From: FEN-1297 sp963843605
GTDB lineage: Bacteria > Bacteroidota > Ignavibacteria > Ignavibacteriales > Ignavibacteriaceae
DNA: 64,000 nt
NCBI GenBank assembly: GCA_963843605.1
Contig: CAWJLA010000001.1
Coordinates: forward strand, 1,364,001 to 1,428,000
Direction: 5' to 3'
Of this stretch, positions 28,086-37,098 are shown piece by piece (within the stretch, counting starts at the first letter, position 1; the number at the start of each line of letters is the position of its first letter). The notes under the pieces are model-generated. The model was not told the origin of the DNA. It searched no databases and saw only the letters and a program-made list of their open reading frames with translations. Both the position numbers and the translations under genes were made by a program.

Positions 28086-29402
28086 TTAAAACAATTTTCC
28101 GTTCCGGAATCTCGCTATGCTGAAAACGTTGATAACCGCCGACATTCCCAGCAGCACACCCACAACAGGCAAAATTTCGAGCGTGCCCGATCCTCTCCAA
28201 AGAACATCGAGAAAGCCTTCCATTGACCAATAGACAAGCGTGCCTTTACTTAGTATTTGAATGAAAGGGGGAAGTACAAAAGTAGGAAACCATGCCCCGC
28301 CGATGGCGCTCATAGTCAATATTAAAAACGTACCCAGTCCGCTTGCCTGAGCGTTGGTTTTACTTACTGCGGCAATCAGCATCCCGAACGCGGTGCTGGC
28401 GCATGAAGCGGCTAAAATAATTATAAGAAGATTAAAAAAGTTCGAGAAGATATCTATATTAAATATCAGGTACCCGGCAAAAAACAAAACAAGCAATTGT
28501 ATGCATCCCAGCGAAATGTTGTACAGGTATTTGCTCCACAGAATATCGGTTCTCGCAACAGGAGCAGAAAGAATTCTCAATATTACGCCGCTCTTATTCT
28601 CGTCAAATAAGGATGTTGACGAACCGGTAATGGCAAATAAAAGAAACATAATCGCCCAGCCGCCCACACTTCTTGTTGCGTTCGGATTGTTAATGTCCTT
28701 TCCGACAAGCTGTTCTTTATCAAGTTGAAGAATATTCTTAAAAATATTAGCCTTATTTTTAGCCGAATCCGAAGCCGTTGAATCGTTTGTAAAATCGAAG
28801 CTGCTCCATTTCATAATTTTTGAAGTATCCACTCCGTAATATTGGCTAACCAGGGAAGCAATCTTCCTATTGAAGCTTAATCCTTTATTCTTCCCCAGAT
28901 AAGTTTCCGCCTTATGCTGCATGCTGGCCATAAATATTCCCGGCATCTGCATCATAATTGTCTGCTGCAGCAGTCCTTCGATAATCTGCATTTCCATCTG
29001 GTTCTTGGGATCGTAGTAAAATTTAATTTTAAATGAAGTAGAAGTATCTGTAAACGCGTCGACGGGAAGCACCAGCGCGGCGGTTAAATTTCCTTTTCTT
29101 ACGGCATCTTTAATTGTAACGGTGTCGTATTTTACCAAATTTCCTTTGTCGTCGGTGTAGTCCTTGGCCAGGCTGAATGTTTTGGTTGTATCCAGGACGG
29201 ATTCTACCTTCTTCGCTATTTTATTGCTGCTGTTGTTGATGAACCCTATTCTGATGCCCTGCGGTGAAGTGTCCGGTCTGGCAAATATTGATCCGAATAT
29301 ATAGATGAGCGCGATAGGCACAAGGAAAGTCAGGCTGAAGGCCGGTTTATCAAGCCAGAAAAGCAGATAATCTTTTTTTATTAAATGTAAAATTGTCCTC
29401 AA
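28086..29402 (-). CDS. ABC-2 type exporter permease
   Basis: 438 residues: one N-terminal helix (about 19-40), a large extracytoplasmic domain (about 45-240, containing DTSPQGIRIGFINNSSNK and FKIKFYYDPKN), then about five helices, the layout of YhfI/YadH-like ABC-2 permeases with an insert. The ATPase gene just upstream overlaps it by 4 bp (ATGA), so the two are translated together as an export system. The substrate is unknown; related systems export drugs, polymers or Na+. It is intact although the flanking genes on both sides are interrupted. Confidence 0.85.
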   Translation of the reverse strand: MRTILHLIKKDYLLFWLDKPAFSLTFLVPIALIYIFGSIFARPDTSPQGIRIGFINNSSNKIAKKVESVLDTTKTFSLAKDYTDDKGNLVKYDTVTIKDAVRKGNLTAALVLPVDAFTDTSTSFKIKFYYDPKNQMEMQIIEGLLQQTIMMQMPGIFMASMQHKAETYLGKNKGLSFNRKIASLVSQYYGVDTSKIMKWSSFDFTNDSTASDSAKNKANIFKNILQLDKEQLVGKDINNPNATRSVGGWAIMFLLFAITGSSTSLFDENKSGVILRILSAPVARTDILWSKYLYNISLGCIQLLVLFFAGYLIFNIDIFSNFFNLLIIILAASCASTAFGMLIAAVSKTNAQASGLGTFLILTMSAIGGAWFPTFVLPPFIQILSKGTLVYWSMEGFLDVLWRGSGTLEILPVVGVLLGMSAVINVFSIARFRNGKLF

Positions 29403-30316
29403 TCTCTCAATCTCCTTCCGGTTAAATGGAGGAACAATGCTTCAAGGGTTGGTTTATGCAGGTCTACCGAACTGTAGTCGATGGAGTTTGATTCAAGTAT
29501 CTTGAAAAACTCCGACAGTTTAAGACCGTCGTTCGGTTTAAGCTCATACTTTTCCTGTTCGTTAATTAATGTACCGAGCGATTTGAAAATTTCAATTTTA
29601 GACTCTACTTCTTTGCTTTTATTGATCAATATAGTCTGGTCGTACGGTAGCAGCTCCAGAAGTTTGGCCAGAGTTCCCGACGTAATTATTTTTCCGCCGT
29701 CTATAATCGCGATACGGCTGCAAAGCCTTTCCGCCTCTTCCATATAATGCGTTGTATATATTATTGTTTTACCTTCTTCGTTTAATTTCTGAAGATATTC
29801 GAATATCGCGTTGCGGGACTGAGGATCAACACCGACTGTCGGTTCATCACAAAGTAAAATTTTAGGATCGTTAAGCAGACCGGCGGCAAGATTAAGTCTT
29901 CTCTTCATTCCGCCCGAAAAATTTTTTACTTTATCCTTTCTCCTTTCAAACAACTGTACCCTGTTTAAGTTCTCCGCGATTACCGCACGAAGCAGATTTT
30001 TTTTGATGCCGTAAAGAGAACCGAATATTTCCAGGTTTTGATACGCCGATACATCGTCGTAAAGAGCGATCGACTGAGGCACAAAGCCGATCTTTTTTCT
30101 GATACTGATATTTTCCGGCGTGATTTTCTCTCCGTCTATTGTAATCTCTCCCGCGTCCGCTCCGATATAACCGATCAGAAGATTCATCAACGTCGATTTA
30201 CCGGCGCCGTTCGGACCCAGCAGTCCGAAAAATTCTTTTTCATGTATCTCAAGAGAAATATTATCAAGCGCCGTTACAGTGGGAAATTTTTTGGTTACGT
30301 CTTTAATGGATATCAT
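29399..30316 (-). CDS. ABC exporter ATP-binding subunit
   Basis: About 305 residues from the ATG at 30316 (MISIKDVTKKFPTVTALDN); an in-frame ATG at 30346 would add ten residues not typical of the family. Walker A GPNGAGKST, Q-loop VPQSIALYDD, signature NFSGGMKRRLNLAAGL, Walker B ILLCDEPTVGVDP and switch TTHYMEEAE identify an ABC-2 export ATPase of the CcmA/DrrA class. It energises the permease encoded next to it. The 245-bp region between this start and the divergent DUF2752 gene at 30562 must hold both promoters. Confidence 0.9.
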   Translation of the reverse strand: MISIKDVTKKFPTVTALDNISLEIHEKEFFGLLGPNGAGKSTLMNLLIGYIGADAGEITIDGEKITPENISIRKKIGFVPQSIALYDDVSAYQNLEIFGSLYGIKKNLLRAVIAENLNRVQLFERRKDKVKNFSGGMKRRLNLAAGLLNDPKILLCDEPTVGVDPQSRNAIFEYLQKLNEEGKTIIYTTHYMEEAERLCSRIAIIDGGKIITSGTLAKLLELLPYDQTILINKSKEVESKIEIFKSLGTLINEQEKYELKPNDGLKLSEFFKILESNSIDYSSVDLHKPTLEALFLHLTGRRLRD

Positions 30317-30561
30317 ATAAGTATTGTTTGTGATTTTAAAAGACACATCGAAATTAAGAAGAGTTGCCCTTCATATGGAAGAATTTTCTGATCCGCGGAA
30401 ATATTTAATTACTTGCGGCGTATATCCGGTCAAAATTAGTGTAATTTGATAAATCTCCGCCATTTAACATTTCTCTTGACCGATCATAAAAAGAATAGGA
30501 TATTTATTTACGTTATTCATAGCTTCAGGTCGGTAGTAATTTTAAAGGGGTATGATTTATA

Positions 30562-30867
30562 ATGCAATTAATTCTTAAACGGATAGAAATAATCGAACCC
30601 GAAGCGGTTATCTGGATAGCCGGATTAATTATATTGGCATTTATAAATCCTTACAGCGGGTCTCATTTTTCAATATGTCCCCTTCATAATCTTGGTTTTA
30701 AATATTGCCCGGGCTGCGGCCTGGGGCATTCGATTTCATTCTTATTGCACGGAGATTTTTATCATTCCGTCGAATGTCATATTCTCGGCATACCGGCAAT
30801 TATCGTACTCGTGTTCCGAATTAAATATTTATTAATGAATCCGTTGAAAAAATCAGTTATAAAATAA
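30562..30867 (+). CDS. DUF2752 small membrane protein
   Basis: 101 residues with two or three hydrophobic helices and the family signature CPLHNLGFKYCPGCGLGHS, where the CPxCG-like cysteines and the following histidine are conserved in DUF2752. Function unknown. It is followed at 19 bp by a TM2-domain gene and then a zinc-ribbon membrane protein, so the three may form a small operon. TM2 and DUF2752 genes are often neighbours in Bacteroidota (from memory). Confidence 0.78.
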   Translation: MQLILKRIEIIEPEAVIWIAGLIILAFINPYSGSHFSICPLHNLGFKYCPGCGLGHSISFLLHGDFYHSVECHILGIPAIIVLVFRIKYLLMNPLKKSVIK

Positions 30868-30886
30868 ATGAAAGAAGGTTAGTAAG

Positions 30887-31240
30887 ATGGCAAACATATT
30901 TCAATTGCTTCCTTTCCTTGAAGGCGACGAAATGCTTTTTGTTCAGGGACTTACAAAAGACATGTCAGATAACCAGTTGACGCTTTTTGCGAATGCTTAT
31001 TCATCGAGAAGAAAAGATTCGCTTATGATTTTAGGTACCGCCTGTGCGGGCTTTCTTGGTTTTGCGGGCATTCATAGATTTATATTGGGACATATTGGAA
31101 TGGGTTTATTATATTTGCTGACGTGCGGATTTTGTTTTATAGGCACGGTTATAGATTTGGTTAATTACAAAAGATTAACATTTGAATATAACCAGAAGGT
31201 TGCTTATGAAATTTCGGTAATGGCTAAAGGTGTCAGTTAA
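30887..31240 (+). CDS. TM2 domain membrane protein
   Basis: 117 residues. A soluble N-terminal part (about 1-42) is followed by two helices with the TM2 pattern: a GFAGIHRFILGHIGMGLLY turn and FCFIGTVIDLVNYKRL. Function unknown. The gene has its own ribosome site and ends in a short terminator. Confidence 0.85.
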   Translation: MANIFQLLPFLEGDEMLFVQGLTKDMSDNQLTLFANAYSSRRKDSLMILGTACAGFLGFAGIHRFILGHIGMGLLYLLTCGFCFIGTVIDLVNYKRLTFEYNQKVAYEISVMAKGVS

Positions 31241-31258
31241 ATCCGCGACGGATTTTTT
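31239..31258 (+). terminator. short terminator overlapping the TM2 gene stop codon
   Basis: AAATCCG pairs with CGGATTT around a CGA loop and is followed by TTT. The left arm uses the last bases of the TAA stop codon. The short stem and T-tract suggest partial termination. Confidence 0.5.
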
Positions 31259-31272
31259 AATTCATTGCTACT

Positions 31273-31596
31273 ATGGAAATTCTTATGCCGAATAAAAAAG
31301 CTTTCTTCAAAGCGCTGGTAATCCTGCTTTCAGGCGTTGTTCTCGCGCTGGTTCTTTTGATCTTAAATTTGATTATTCCTGCTGTCGCTTCGTTAATCTT
31401 AATATACTACGGAGCCGATAAAATGGTCGAATGGAATACACGAAATTATTTGTGGCGATGTGAAAAATGTAAAAATGTTTTTGAAATAAATAAGATTCAG
31501 AATTTGCTCGGCATAAACGGCGGCTTGAACAAAAAACTTTTATATTGCGATAAATGCGGAAAAAGAAGATGGTGCGACGCAGTTTCGAGACAATAA
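31273..31596 (+). CDS. small membrane protein with C-terminal zinc ribbon
   Basis: 107 residues (ATG at 31273, or the ATG at 31285 giving MPNKKAFF). Two hydrophobic segments (about 13-50) are followed by a cytosolic zinc-ribbon pattern CEKC..(about 25 residues)..CDKCGKRRW. No family recognised. It is in line with the DUF2752 and TM2 genes. Confidence 0.65.
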   Translation: MEILMPNKKAFFKALVILLSGVVLALVLLILNLIIPAVASLILIYYGADKMVEWNTRNYLWRCEKCKNVFEINKIQNLLGINGGLNKKLLYCDKCGKRRWCDAVSRQ

Positions 31597-31642
31597 ATGA
31601 TTTCTCAATTGGTAATTGTTAAAAAACCGGATAGAAATTTCG

Positions 31643-32344
31643 ATGAATAAGAATTCTGTTTACACATGGCTGTTATTTGATGCAGACGGAACTGTTTTTG
31701 ACTACGACAAATCCGAAGAATACGCGCTAAAAAAAACTCTGGAATATTTTGATCATTCATTCAATACCGGCTTATCTCAAAAGATATCATGTAATAAATG
31801 AAGAAGTCTGGAAGGAACATGAGAAGAGAGTATTATTTCAAAATATCAATTAAAAATTAGAAAGATTTATAAAGCTGTTTCGAGTGAATATGACATTCGA
31901 CATCAATCCTGAATTATTCAGTAGAGATTATTTGAAAAACCTTGCCGGACTTCATTTCTATTGCCGGAACGCGGAGGAGACTTTTGGCGGAACTGTATTA
32001 ATAGTTACCGGATGATAATAATAACCAACGGTTTCAAAGAAGTTCAGCGGCCGCGGTTCGATAGATCTTCAATAAAAAAATACTTCGAGAAAATCATCGT
32101 ATCCGACGAAATAAACGCCGCAAAACCTAGTACAGAATATTTTGATGCGGTATTTAAGGAAATAAACTATCCCGATAAAAAAGAAGTCCTTGTAATCGGA
32201 GACGGTTTAACCTCCGATATTCAGGGCGGAATTAACTACAAGCTTGATACATGCTGGATTAACAGGAACTCGATTTTAAACGATTCCGGCTTGAAAATAA
32301 AATATGAAGTTTCCGATATAAAAGAACTTTCCGACTTTCTATAA
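31643..32344 (+). pseudogene. HAD phosphatase (YjjG-like), broken by several lesions
   Basis: The pieces match a YjjG-type noncanonical pyrimidine nucleotidase, about 230 residues. The start MNKNSVYTWLLFDADGTVFDY holds the DxD nucleophile. A second frame continues HVINEEVWKEHEKR and, past an in-frame TAA at 31851-31853, KLERFIKLFRVNMTFDI. A third frame holds MIIITNGFKEVQRPRF (motif II), the lysine in NAAKPSTEYF, and the acidic motif VLVIGDGLTSDI. Frame changes lie near 31780, at the nonsense codon, and near 31955-31995. With at least three lesions within 220 bp it looks decayed, unless the assembly is locally poor. Confidence 0.75.
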
Positions 32345-32424
32345 ATCATCATGTTTTTGTTCCGGAAAATATTTAATGTTGCATTTTATATTTATAAGTT
32401 TGAGTTGAATAATATTGAGATTCA

Positions 32425-32883
32425 ATGTACCAAACTATTAATAGAGACTTATACGGCGTTACAAGTCTTATCTTCATTCTTACCGCGATTATAATTGCCG
32501 ATATAGAGCTTTTTCAAAATCATATTTATCTGGGAATAATTTATTCCTCGATAATTCTGACTTCAAATTTTTTACTTGTTTATGTCTTTTGTACGAAATG
32601 TCCGTGTAAAGGTCACTGCGGCCACATTATTCCGGGCCGGTTTGCTTTATTATTTAAGAGCCGTTCTGCAGGTCCGTATTCAAAGAACGAAAACAGCATT
32701 ATTGCTCTTTTACTTTTTTTATTAATATTATTTCCTCAATTCTGGTTGTGGCTGAATCATGGACTCTTTTTGGCCTTTTGGGCATTAATAATTACCGGTA
32801 GCCTTCAAATAAGAACAGTTGTGTGTAAAAGCTGCGCAAATACTTTTTGTCCGATTAATTCAAATATGAAACATTCACAATAA
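32425..32883 (+). CDS. membrane protein with cysteine clusters, unknown function
   Basis: 152 residues: two N-terminal helices, a cysteine/histidine-rich loop CTKCPCKGHCGHIIPG, two more helices (LLFLLILFPQFWLWL), then a second cluster VCKSCANTFCPIN. The paired clusters could bind an iron-sulfur centre or zinc on one face of the membrane. I do not recognise a named family. It stands alone with an 80-bp gap upstream. Confidence 0.6.
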   Translation: MYQTINRDLYGVTSLIFILTAIIIADIELFQNHIYLGIIYSSIILTSNFLLVYVFCTKCPCKGHCGHIIPGRFALLFKSRSAGPYSKNENSIIALLLFLLILFPQFWLWLNHGLFLAFWALIITGSLQIRTVVCKSCANTFCPINSNMKHSQ

Positions 32884-33157
32884 TTAGATTTTAGATTCAA
32901 ATACCGGACGAGATATTTTAATATAAAACACCGCCTGCCCGTTACGGAGTAAAGGATAAACTGCAATTAATATCCATCTACGTAAAGATTTTTTAAATTT
33001 ATATTTTCCCCTTTGCGGTTATCATTCTTTTTTATATTTGTTTAACTAAGAATTTTAGAACTAACAGCTGCGCCCGATGTTCTTCTTTTATTTACCGAAA
33101 TGTTTAAATTAGAGCCGCTGTCTTCCTTCTGTTTCTAAATCATTCAAAGGCTGTCCC

Positions 33158-34483
33158 ATGAATCAATTTATAAATCTCAAATTATTTACGCTCTTAACTG
33201 CAGTCATTGTAATTTTCAGTCTTAATATTTTTTCGCAGGATTTAAGCAATCCAAACGAAAAGGGATGGCAGAATCTGGTTCGGGAAGCCGGAAATGTAGG
33301 CAAACCCTCCTGGCGCCCGATGCTCGTTTACTTGGCAAAGCTTCACCAAATAAATACTCATCATGCCGGATGGCCTTTTGATTATGAATGGGAAGGACTT
33401 GGCCCGGGTTATGTTTACGGCCCTGCTTTCGGTACATGGGATATTGTTCACGAAACCGAAGACGTTCTTCATGCATTTCCAGAACATGCCTTACACCAAT
33501 TGTATAACGAAGTGAAAAACCAGGAACCGAACGGACTGGTTCCGGGATTGATTTATATGAGAGGAAGACCTTCCGATAGAGATTCGATTTACTGGAATAA
33601 AAGCACACAAGGACATGTACCGATCTGGGTAATTGCGGTTCAGGATTATATAAATTTAACAAAAGATACATCCGTCTTAAAAGTATTTTTCCCTTCACTG
33701 ATTAGACAAATTACCTGGTTCGAGAATAACCGCAAAGCAGACGGCGAAGGATTTTTCTATAACGATATTCTTCTTCATTTATGGGAAAGCGGCGTTGACG
33801 AAGGCGTGAGGTTTGACGAAAGCGGTATGGGCAAATGGGCGTGCATCGATGCAACAAGTCATGTTTACCTTCTCTACAAATACGCCGTAAAATGGGGTAA
33901 ATATCTGGGAATGGATACGACCTATTTCGCACATCGTGAAAAAGAGATAGGAAATTTTATACGCAATGATTTGTACGACAAATCCTCCGGGACGTTTTAC
34001 GATATATGGTCTATGAAAAACCCGCAACTGCGTCATCTCGATTTCGAAAGCATGTGGCCGCTTGTAGTAGGTGCCGCAACAAAAGAGCAGGCAGAAAGAT
34101 ATATAAATAAATTCCTTCTGGATACGACATGTTTTAACACGAAGCACCCTATTGCAACGGTCGGTAAACGGGATCCGAAATTTGAACTGAGAATGTGGCG
34201 CGGTCCTGCCTGGAACAGTATGACATATTGGGCCGCCAGAGCATGCATAAGATACGACAGAAAAGATGCCGCGGAAATTCTTCTTGAAAAAGCGCTCGAT
34301 GATTCCGAAAAACAATTTAAGAGAACCGGAACTATATGGGAGTTTTATAATCCTCTGGGAGGCAGACCGGAAGATGTGGAACGCAAACCCAGTACGCCGT
34401 ATCATATGCCCTGCAGAGATTACCTGGGCCATAATCCTTTAATAGAGATGGCAAGGCTTTATTCCCTACTAAAGAAAGATTAA
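33158..34483 (+). CDS. secreted (alpha/alpha)6-barrel glycoside hydrolase (GH63/MGH1-like)
   Basis: 441 residues with a signal peptide (LFTLLTAVIVIFSLNIFSQ). The body resembles the helical-barrel hydrolases of the GH63/GH37/mannosylglycerate-hydrolase group: a YGPAFGTWDIVHETEDV segment, GLVPGLIYMRGRPSD, an LWESGVDEGVRFD segment expected to hold the catalytic acid, MWPLVVGAATKEQAERYI and FELRMWRGPAWNSMTYW. Such enzymes cut alpha-linked di- or oligosaccharides. The substrate cannot be read from sequence. The secretion signal places it in periplasm or outside. Monocistronic in appearance. Confidence 0.75.
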   Translation: MNQFINLKLFTLLTAVIVIFSLNIFSQDLSNPNEKGWQNLVREAGNVGKPSWRPMLVYLAKLHQINTHHAGWPFDYEWEGLGPGYVYGPAFGTWDIVHETEDVLHAFPEHALHQLYNEVKNQEPNGLVPGLIYMRGRPSDRDSIYWNKSTQGHVPIWVIAVQDYINLTKDTSVLKVFFPSLIRQITWFENNRKADGEGFFYNDILLHLWESGVDEGVRFDESGMGKWACIDATSHVYLLYKYAVKWGKYLGMDTTYFAHREKEIGNFIRNDLYDKSSGTFYDIWSMKNPQLRHLDFESMWPLVVGAATKEQAERYINKFLLDTTCFNTKHPIATVGKRDPKFELRMWRGPAWNSMTYWAARACIRYDRKDAAEILLEKALDDSEKQFKRTGTIWEFYNPLGGRPEDVERKPSTPYHMPCRDYLGHNPLIEMARLYSLLKKD

Positions 34484-34546
34484 TCTGTTTGATCCGTATA
34501 TTATTCATATTTTAGTGACGATGAAATTTGCAATATCGGTAATGAT

Positions 34547-36364
34547 GTGAAAGAAATAGAATTATTATCTCCGGCTAAAAATGCCGAGACCGGAATGGCA
34601 GCTATTGACTGCGGAGCCGACGCCGTATATATCGGAGCTTCCAAATTCGGCGCCAGAGCTGCGGCGGGAAACAATCCGAAAGAAATAGAAAAGCTTGCAG
34701 ATTATGCCCATCTGTTTTACGCCAGAGTATACGTTACTGTTAATACTCTAATATACGACGGCGAGCTGGAAGAAGCGGAACGTTTGGTAAACCAAATTTA
34801 CCAGGCAGGCGCGGACGCAATTATAATACAGGATATGGCCCTGCTTGAAATGGATCTTCCTCCTGTTCCTATTTTCGCTTCCACTCAATCAAATAATTAT
34901 TCACTTGAAAAGATCCGGTTTCTCGAAAAAGCCGGAATTAAAAGGGCTATTCTGGCGAGAGAACTTTCGCTAACTCAAATAAGGGAAATAAAGAATAATA
35001 CTACAATTGAATTGGAAGCTTTCGTTCACGGTGCTTTGTGTGTTTCGCTCAGCGGTCAGTGTTATTTAAGCGAGGCAATATGCGGCAGAAGCGCAAACAG
35101 AGGCGAGTGTTCGCAGCCGTGCAGATCGTCTTATGATTTAATCGACTCTTCGGGAAAGGTTATTGTAAAAGACAAGCATCTTCTCTCATTGAAGGATTTA
35201 AATTTATCAGAGTACATTTCGGACTTAATAGATGCAGGAATAACTTCCTTTAAAATAGAAGGCAGGTTGAAAGACATCGATTATGTGAAAAACATTACGG
35301 CATATTACCGTCAGAAAATCGATCGAATCCTGTCGGACAGAAACGATCTTGTAAAATCTTCCTCAGGGGTAATCAATATTCCTTTTCAGCCTGATCCTGA
35401 CAAAACATTTAACCGCGGAACTACAACTTATTTTATTACTCACCCTGCCGAAAAGTTAACTACTTTTAATTCGTCCAAATCCATCGGCCAGTATATTGGT
35501 ACCGTAATAGGGATGCACGAAAAATATTTTGAACTTGGCGGAGATAACGCTACTGCAAACGGCGACGGTATATGCTTTACCGATACGGAAGGTAAATTTA
35601 CCGGAACATATATAAATATATCGGAAAATAAAAAAATATTTCCGGCTGATATTAGCGGCATTGTACCGGGAACAAAAATTTTCAGAAATCTCGATAAGCA
35701 ATTCAGAGACGAAATATTAAAATCAAAAGCATCCAGAAAAATAGAAATCGATTTTCTGCTTCAGGAAACGGAAATCGGAGTCTCGTTAACGGCTCAGGAC
35801 AGCGACGGAAATTCCCTAACGAATTATATATGTATAGAAAAAATTCCTGCACGAAATGAAGAATCGGTTCTTAACACGATTAAAAAGCAGTTAAATAAAA
35901 CAGGTAATTCTATTTTTGCGGTTAATAATATTACAATTGATATGAAGCATAGTTATTTCTTTCCTATCGGAACAATTAACGAAATAAGAAGAAATACTTT
36001 GTCGCTGCTTGAGCAGGAAAGGATAAATAATTTTCCCAGGAATATACGGCAGACCGAAAAAAACAGTTTTCCGTTCCCCTTTAAAAAACTTGATTACTCA
36101 TTTAATATTACTAATAATAAAGCCCGGGAATTTTATTACCGTCACGGTGCAGAGGAAATAAAACCTGGCTTTGAACTGGAAGACGACAGAGCCGGTAAAA
36201 CGGTAATGAAAACCAAATACTGCATTAAAAGAGAATTAAATATTTGTCCGCTGGTAAACAAAACACAGCAGGAACTTAATCATCCGCTATATCTTACAAA
36301 TAACAATAAGAAATACAAACTGCAGTTTGACTGTAAAGAATGTTTTATGAAAGTCATTTTTTAA
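34547..36364 (+). CDS. U32 family protein, RlhA/TrhP-like RNA hydroxylation factor
   Basis: 605 residues from a GTG start at 34547; no in-frame ATG is nearby. A TIM-barrel-like N-terminal part (ELLSPAKNAETGMAAIDCGADAVYIG in register with the family) leads to the U32 signature (FVHGALCVSLSGQCYLSE, then CGRSANRGECSQPCR), a long middle region and the C-terminal segment TKYCIKRELNICPL with YKLQFDCKECFM. In E. coli, RlhA hydroxylates C2501 of 23S rRNA and TrhP acts on tRNA U34, both using prephenate-dependent chemistry. The conserved cysteines likely bind an iron-sulfur cluster. Earlier annotations as a peptidase are probably wrong for this clade. Confidence 0.82.
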   Translation: MKEIELLSPAKNAETGMAAIDCGADAVYIGASKFGARAAAGNNPKEIEKLADYAHLFYARVYVTVNTLIYDGELEEAERLVNQIYQAGADAIIIQDMALLEMDLPPVPIFASTQSNNYSLEKIRFLEKAGIKRAILARELSLTQIREIKNNTTIELEAFVHGALCVSLSGQCYLSEAICGRSANRGECSQPCRSSYDLIDSSGKVIVKDKHLLSLKDLNLSEYISDLIDAGITSFKIEGRLKDIDYVKNITAYYRQKIDRILSDRNDLVKSSSGVINIPFQPDPDKTFNRGTTTYFITHPAEKLTTFNSSKSIGQYIGTVIGMHEKYFELGGDNATANGDGICFTDTEGKFTGTYINISENKKIFPADISGIVPGTKIFRNLDKQFRDEILKSKASRKIEIDFLLQETEIGVSLTAQDSDGNSLTNYICIEKIPARNEESVLNTIKKQLNKTGNSIFAVNNITIDMKHSYFFPIGTINEIRRNTLSLLEQERINNFPRNIRQTEKNSFPFPFKKLDYSFNITNNKAREFYYRHGAEEIKPGFELEDDRAGKTVMKTKYCIKRELNICPLVNKTQQELNHPLYLTNNNKKYKLQFDCKECFMKVIF

Positions 36365-36379
36365 AACAGCAGTTTTTTT

Positions 36380-36393
36380 ATAAGCCGGCTTAT
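36380..36393. other. perfect 14-bp palindrome
   Basis: ATAAGCCGGCTTAT, preceded by a T-tract (36373-36379), shortly after the U32 gene stop. It may be a weak bidirectional hairpin or a regulator site for the HAD gene that follows. Confidence 0.4.
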
Positions 36394-36459
36394 GTAGTAT
36401 TTATCACTGCACTTTTTTATTTTTGACTTACTTTTCAAGTTTCAACTATCCATAGGTTT

Positions 36460-37098
36460 ATGATGGTAAAAGCAATATTCTGGGACAACGACGGAATTTT
36501 AGTGGATACTGAAATTTTGTATTACAAGGCCAATAAAGAAGTTTTTTCAACTCTCGGAATCGATCTTACCGTAGAAATGTATATTGAAAACTTTCTTATA
36601 AAATCGAAGGGTACATGGCACCTTGCAGCCGAAACAGGTCTGAACGAAGAAAAAATACAAAAACTCAGAAAAGAAAGAAATCAATTATACGGCAGGCTAA
36701 TTGAAAACGAATTAAAAATTATGAACGGTGTGGAAGAAACCTTGAAAAAACTTCACGGCAAATTTTTAATGGGTATTGTTACCAGCTCCAGAAAAGATCA
36801 TTTTGAAATTATCCACAACCGGACAGATCTTCTTAAATACTTCGATTTCACTCTTACCTCGGACGATTTTCTCGAACCAAAACCAAATCCAGAGCCGTAT
36901 CTGAAAGCACTTGAAAAAACCGGACTTCAAAGAGAAGAATGTATCGTGGTAGAAGATTCGGAAAGAGGATTGACAGCAGCTTTGAAAGCCGGATTAAAAT
37001 GTTATGTTATTCCTACCGCTCTGACTAAAAACAGTAATTTCAACGGTGCCGAAAAAATACTGTCATCAGTTTCGGAATTGCCCGGCGAGCTTTTTTAA
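36460..37098 (+). CDS. HAD hydrolase, beta-phosphoglucomutase-like subgroup
   Basis: 212 residues. Motif I is FWDNDGILVDTE (nucleophile Asp, then Asp at +2), followed by a helical cap (about 15-80), motif II GIVTSSRKDHF, the motif III lysine in DFLEPKPNPEPYL, and the acidic VVEDSERGL. This matches cap C1 HADs of the beta-phosphoglucomutase/sugar-phosphatase type acting on small phosphorylated sugars. The substrate is not deducible. Confidence 0.85.
   Translation: MMVKAIFWDNDGILVDTEILYYKANKEVFSTLGIDLTVEMYIENFLIKSKGTWHLAAETGLNEEKIQKLRKERNQLYGRLIENELKIMNGVEETLKKLHGKFLMGIVTSSRKDHFEIIHNRTDLLKYFDFTLTSDDFLEPKPNPEPYLKALEKTGLQREECIVVEDSERGLTAALKAGLKCYVIPTALTKNSNFNGAEKILSSVSELPGELF

Noticed and set aside
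33779..34432. 217-codon open frame on the minus strand
   Set aside because: Antisense of the glycoside hydrolase, whose plus-strand motifs are clear; no family features in the antisense product.
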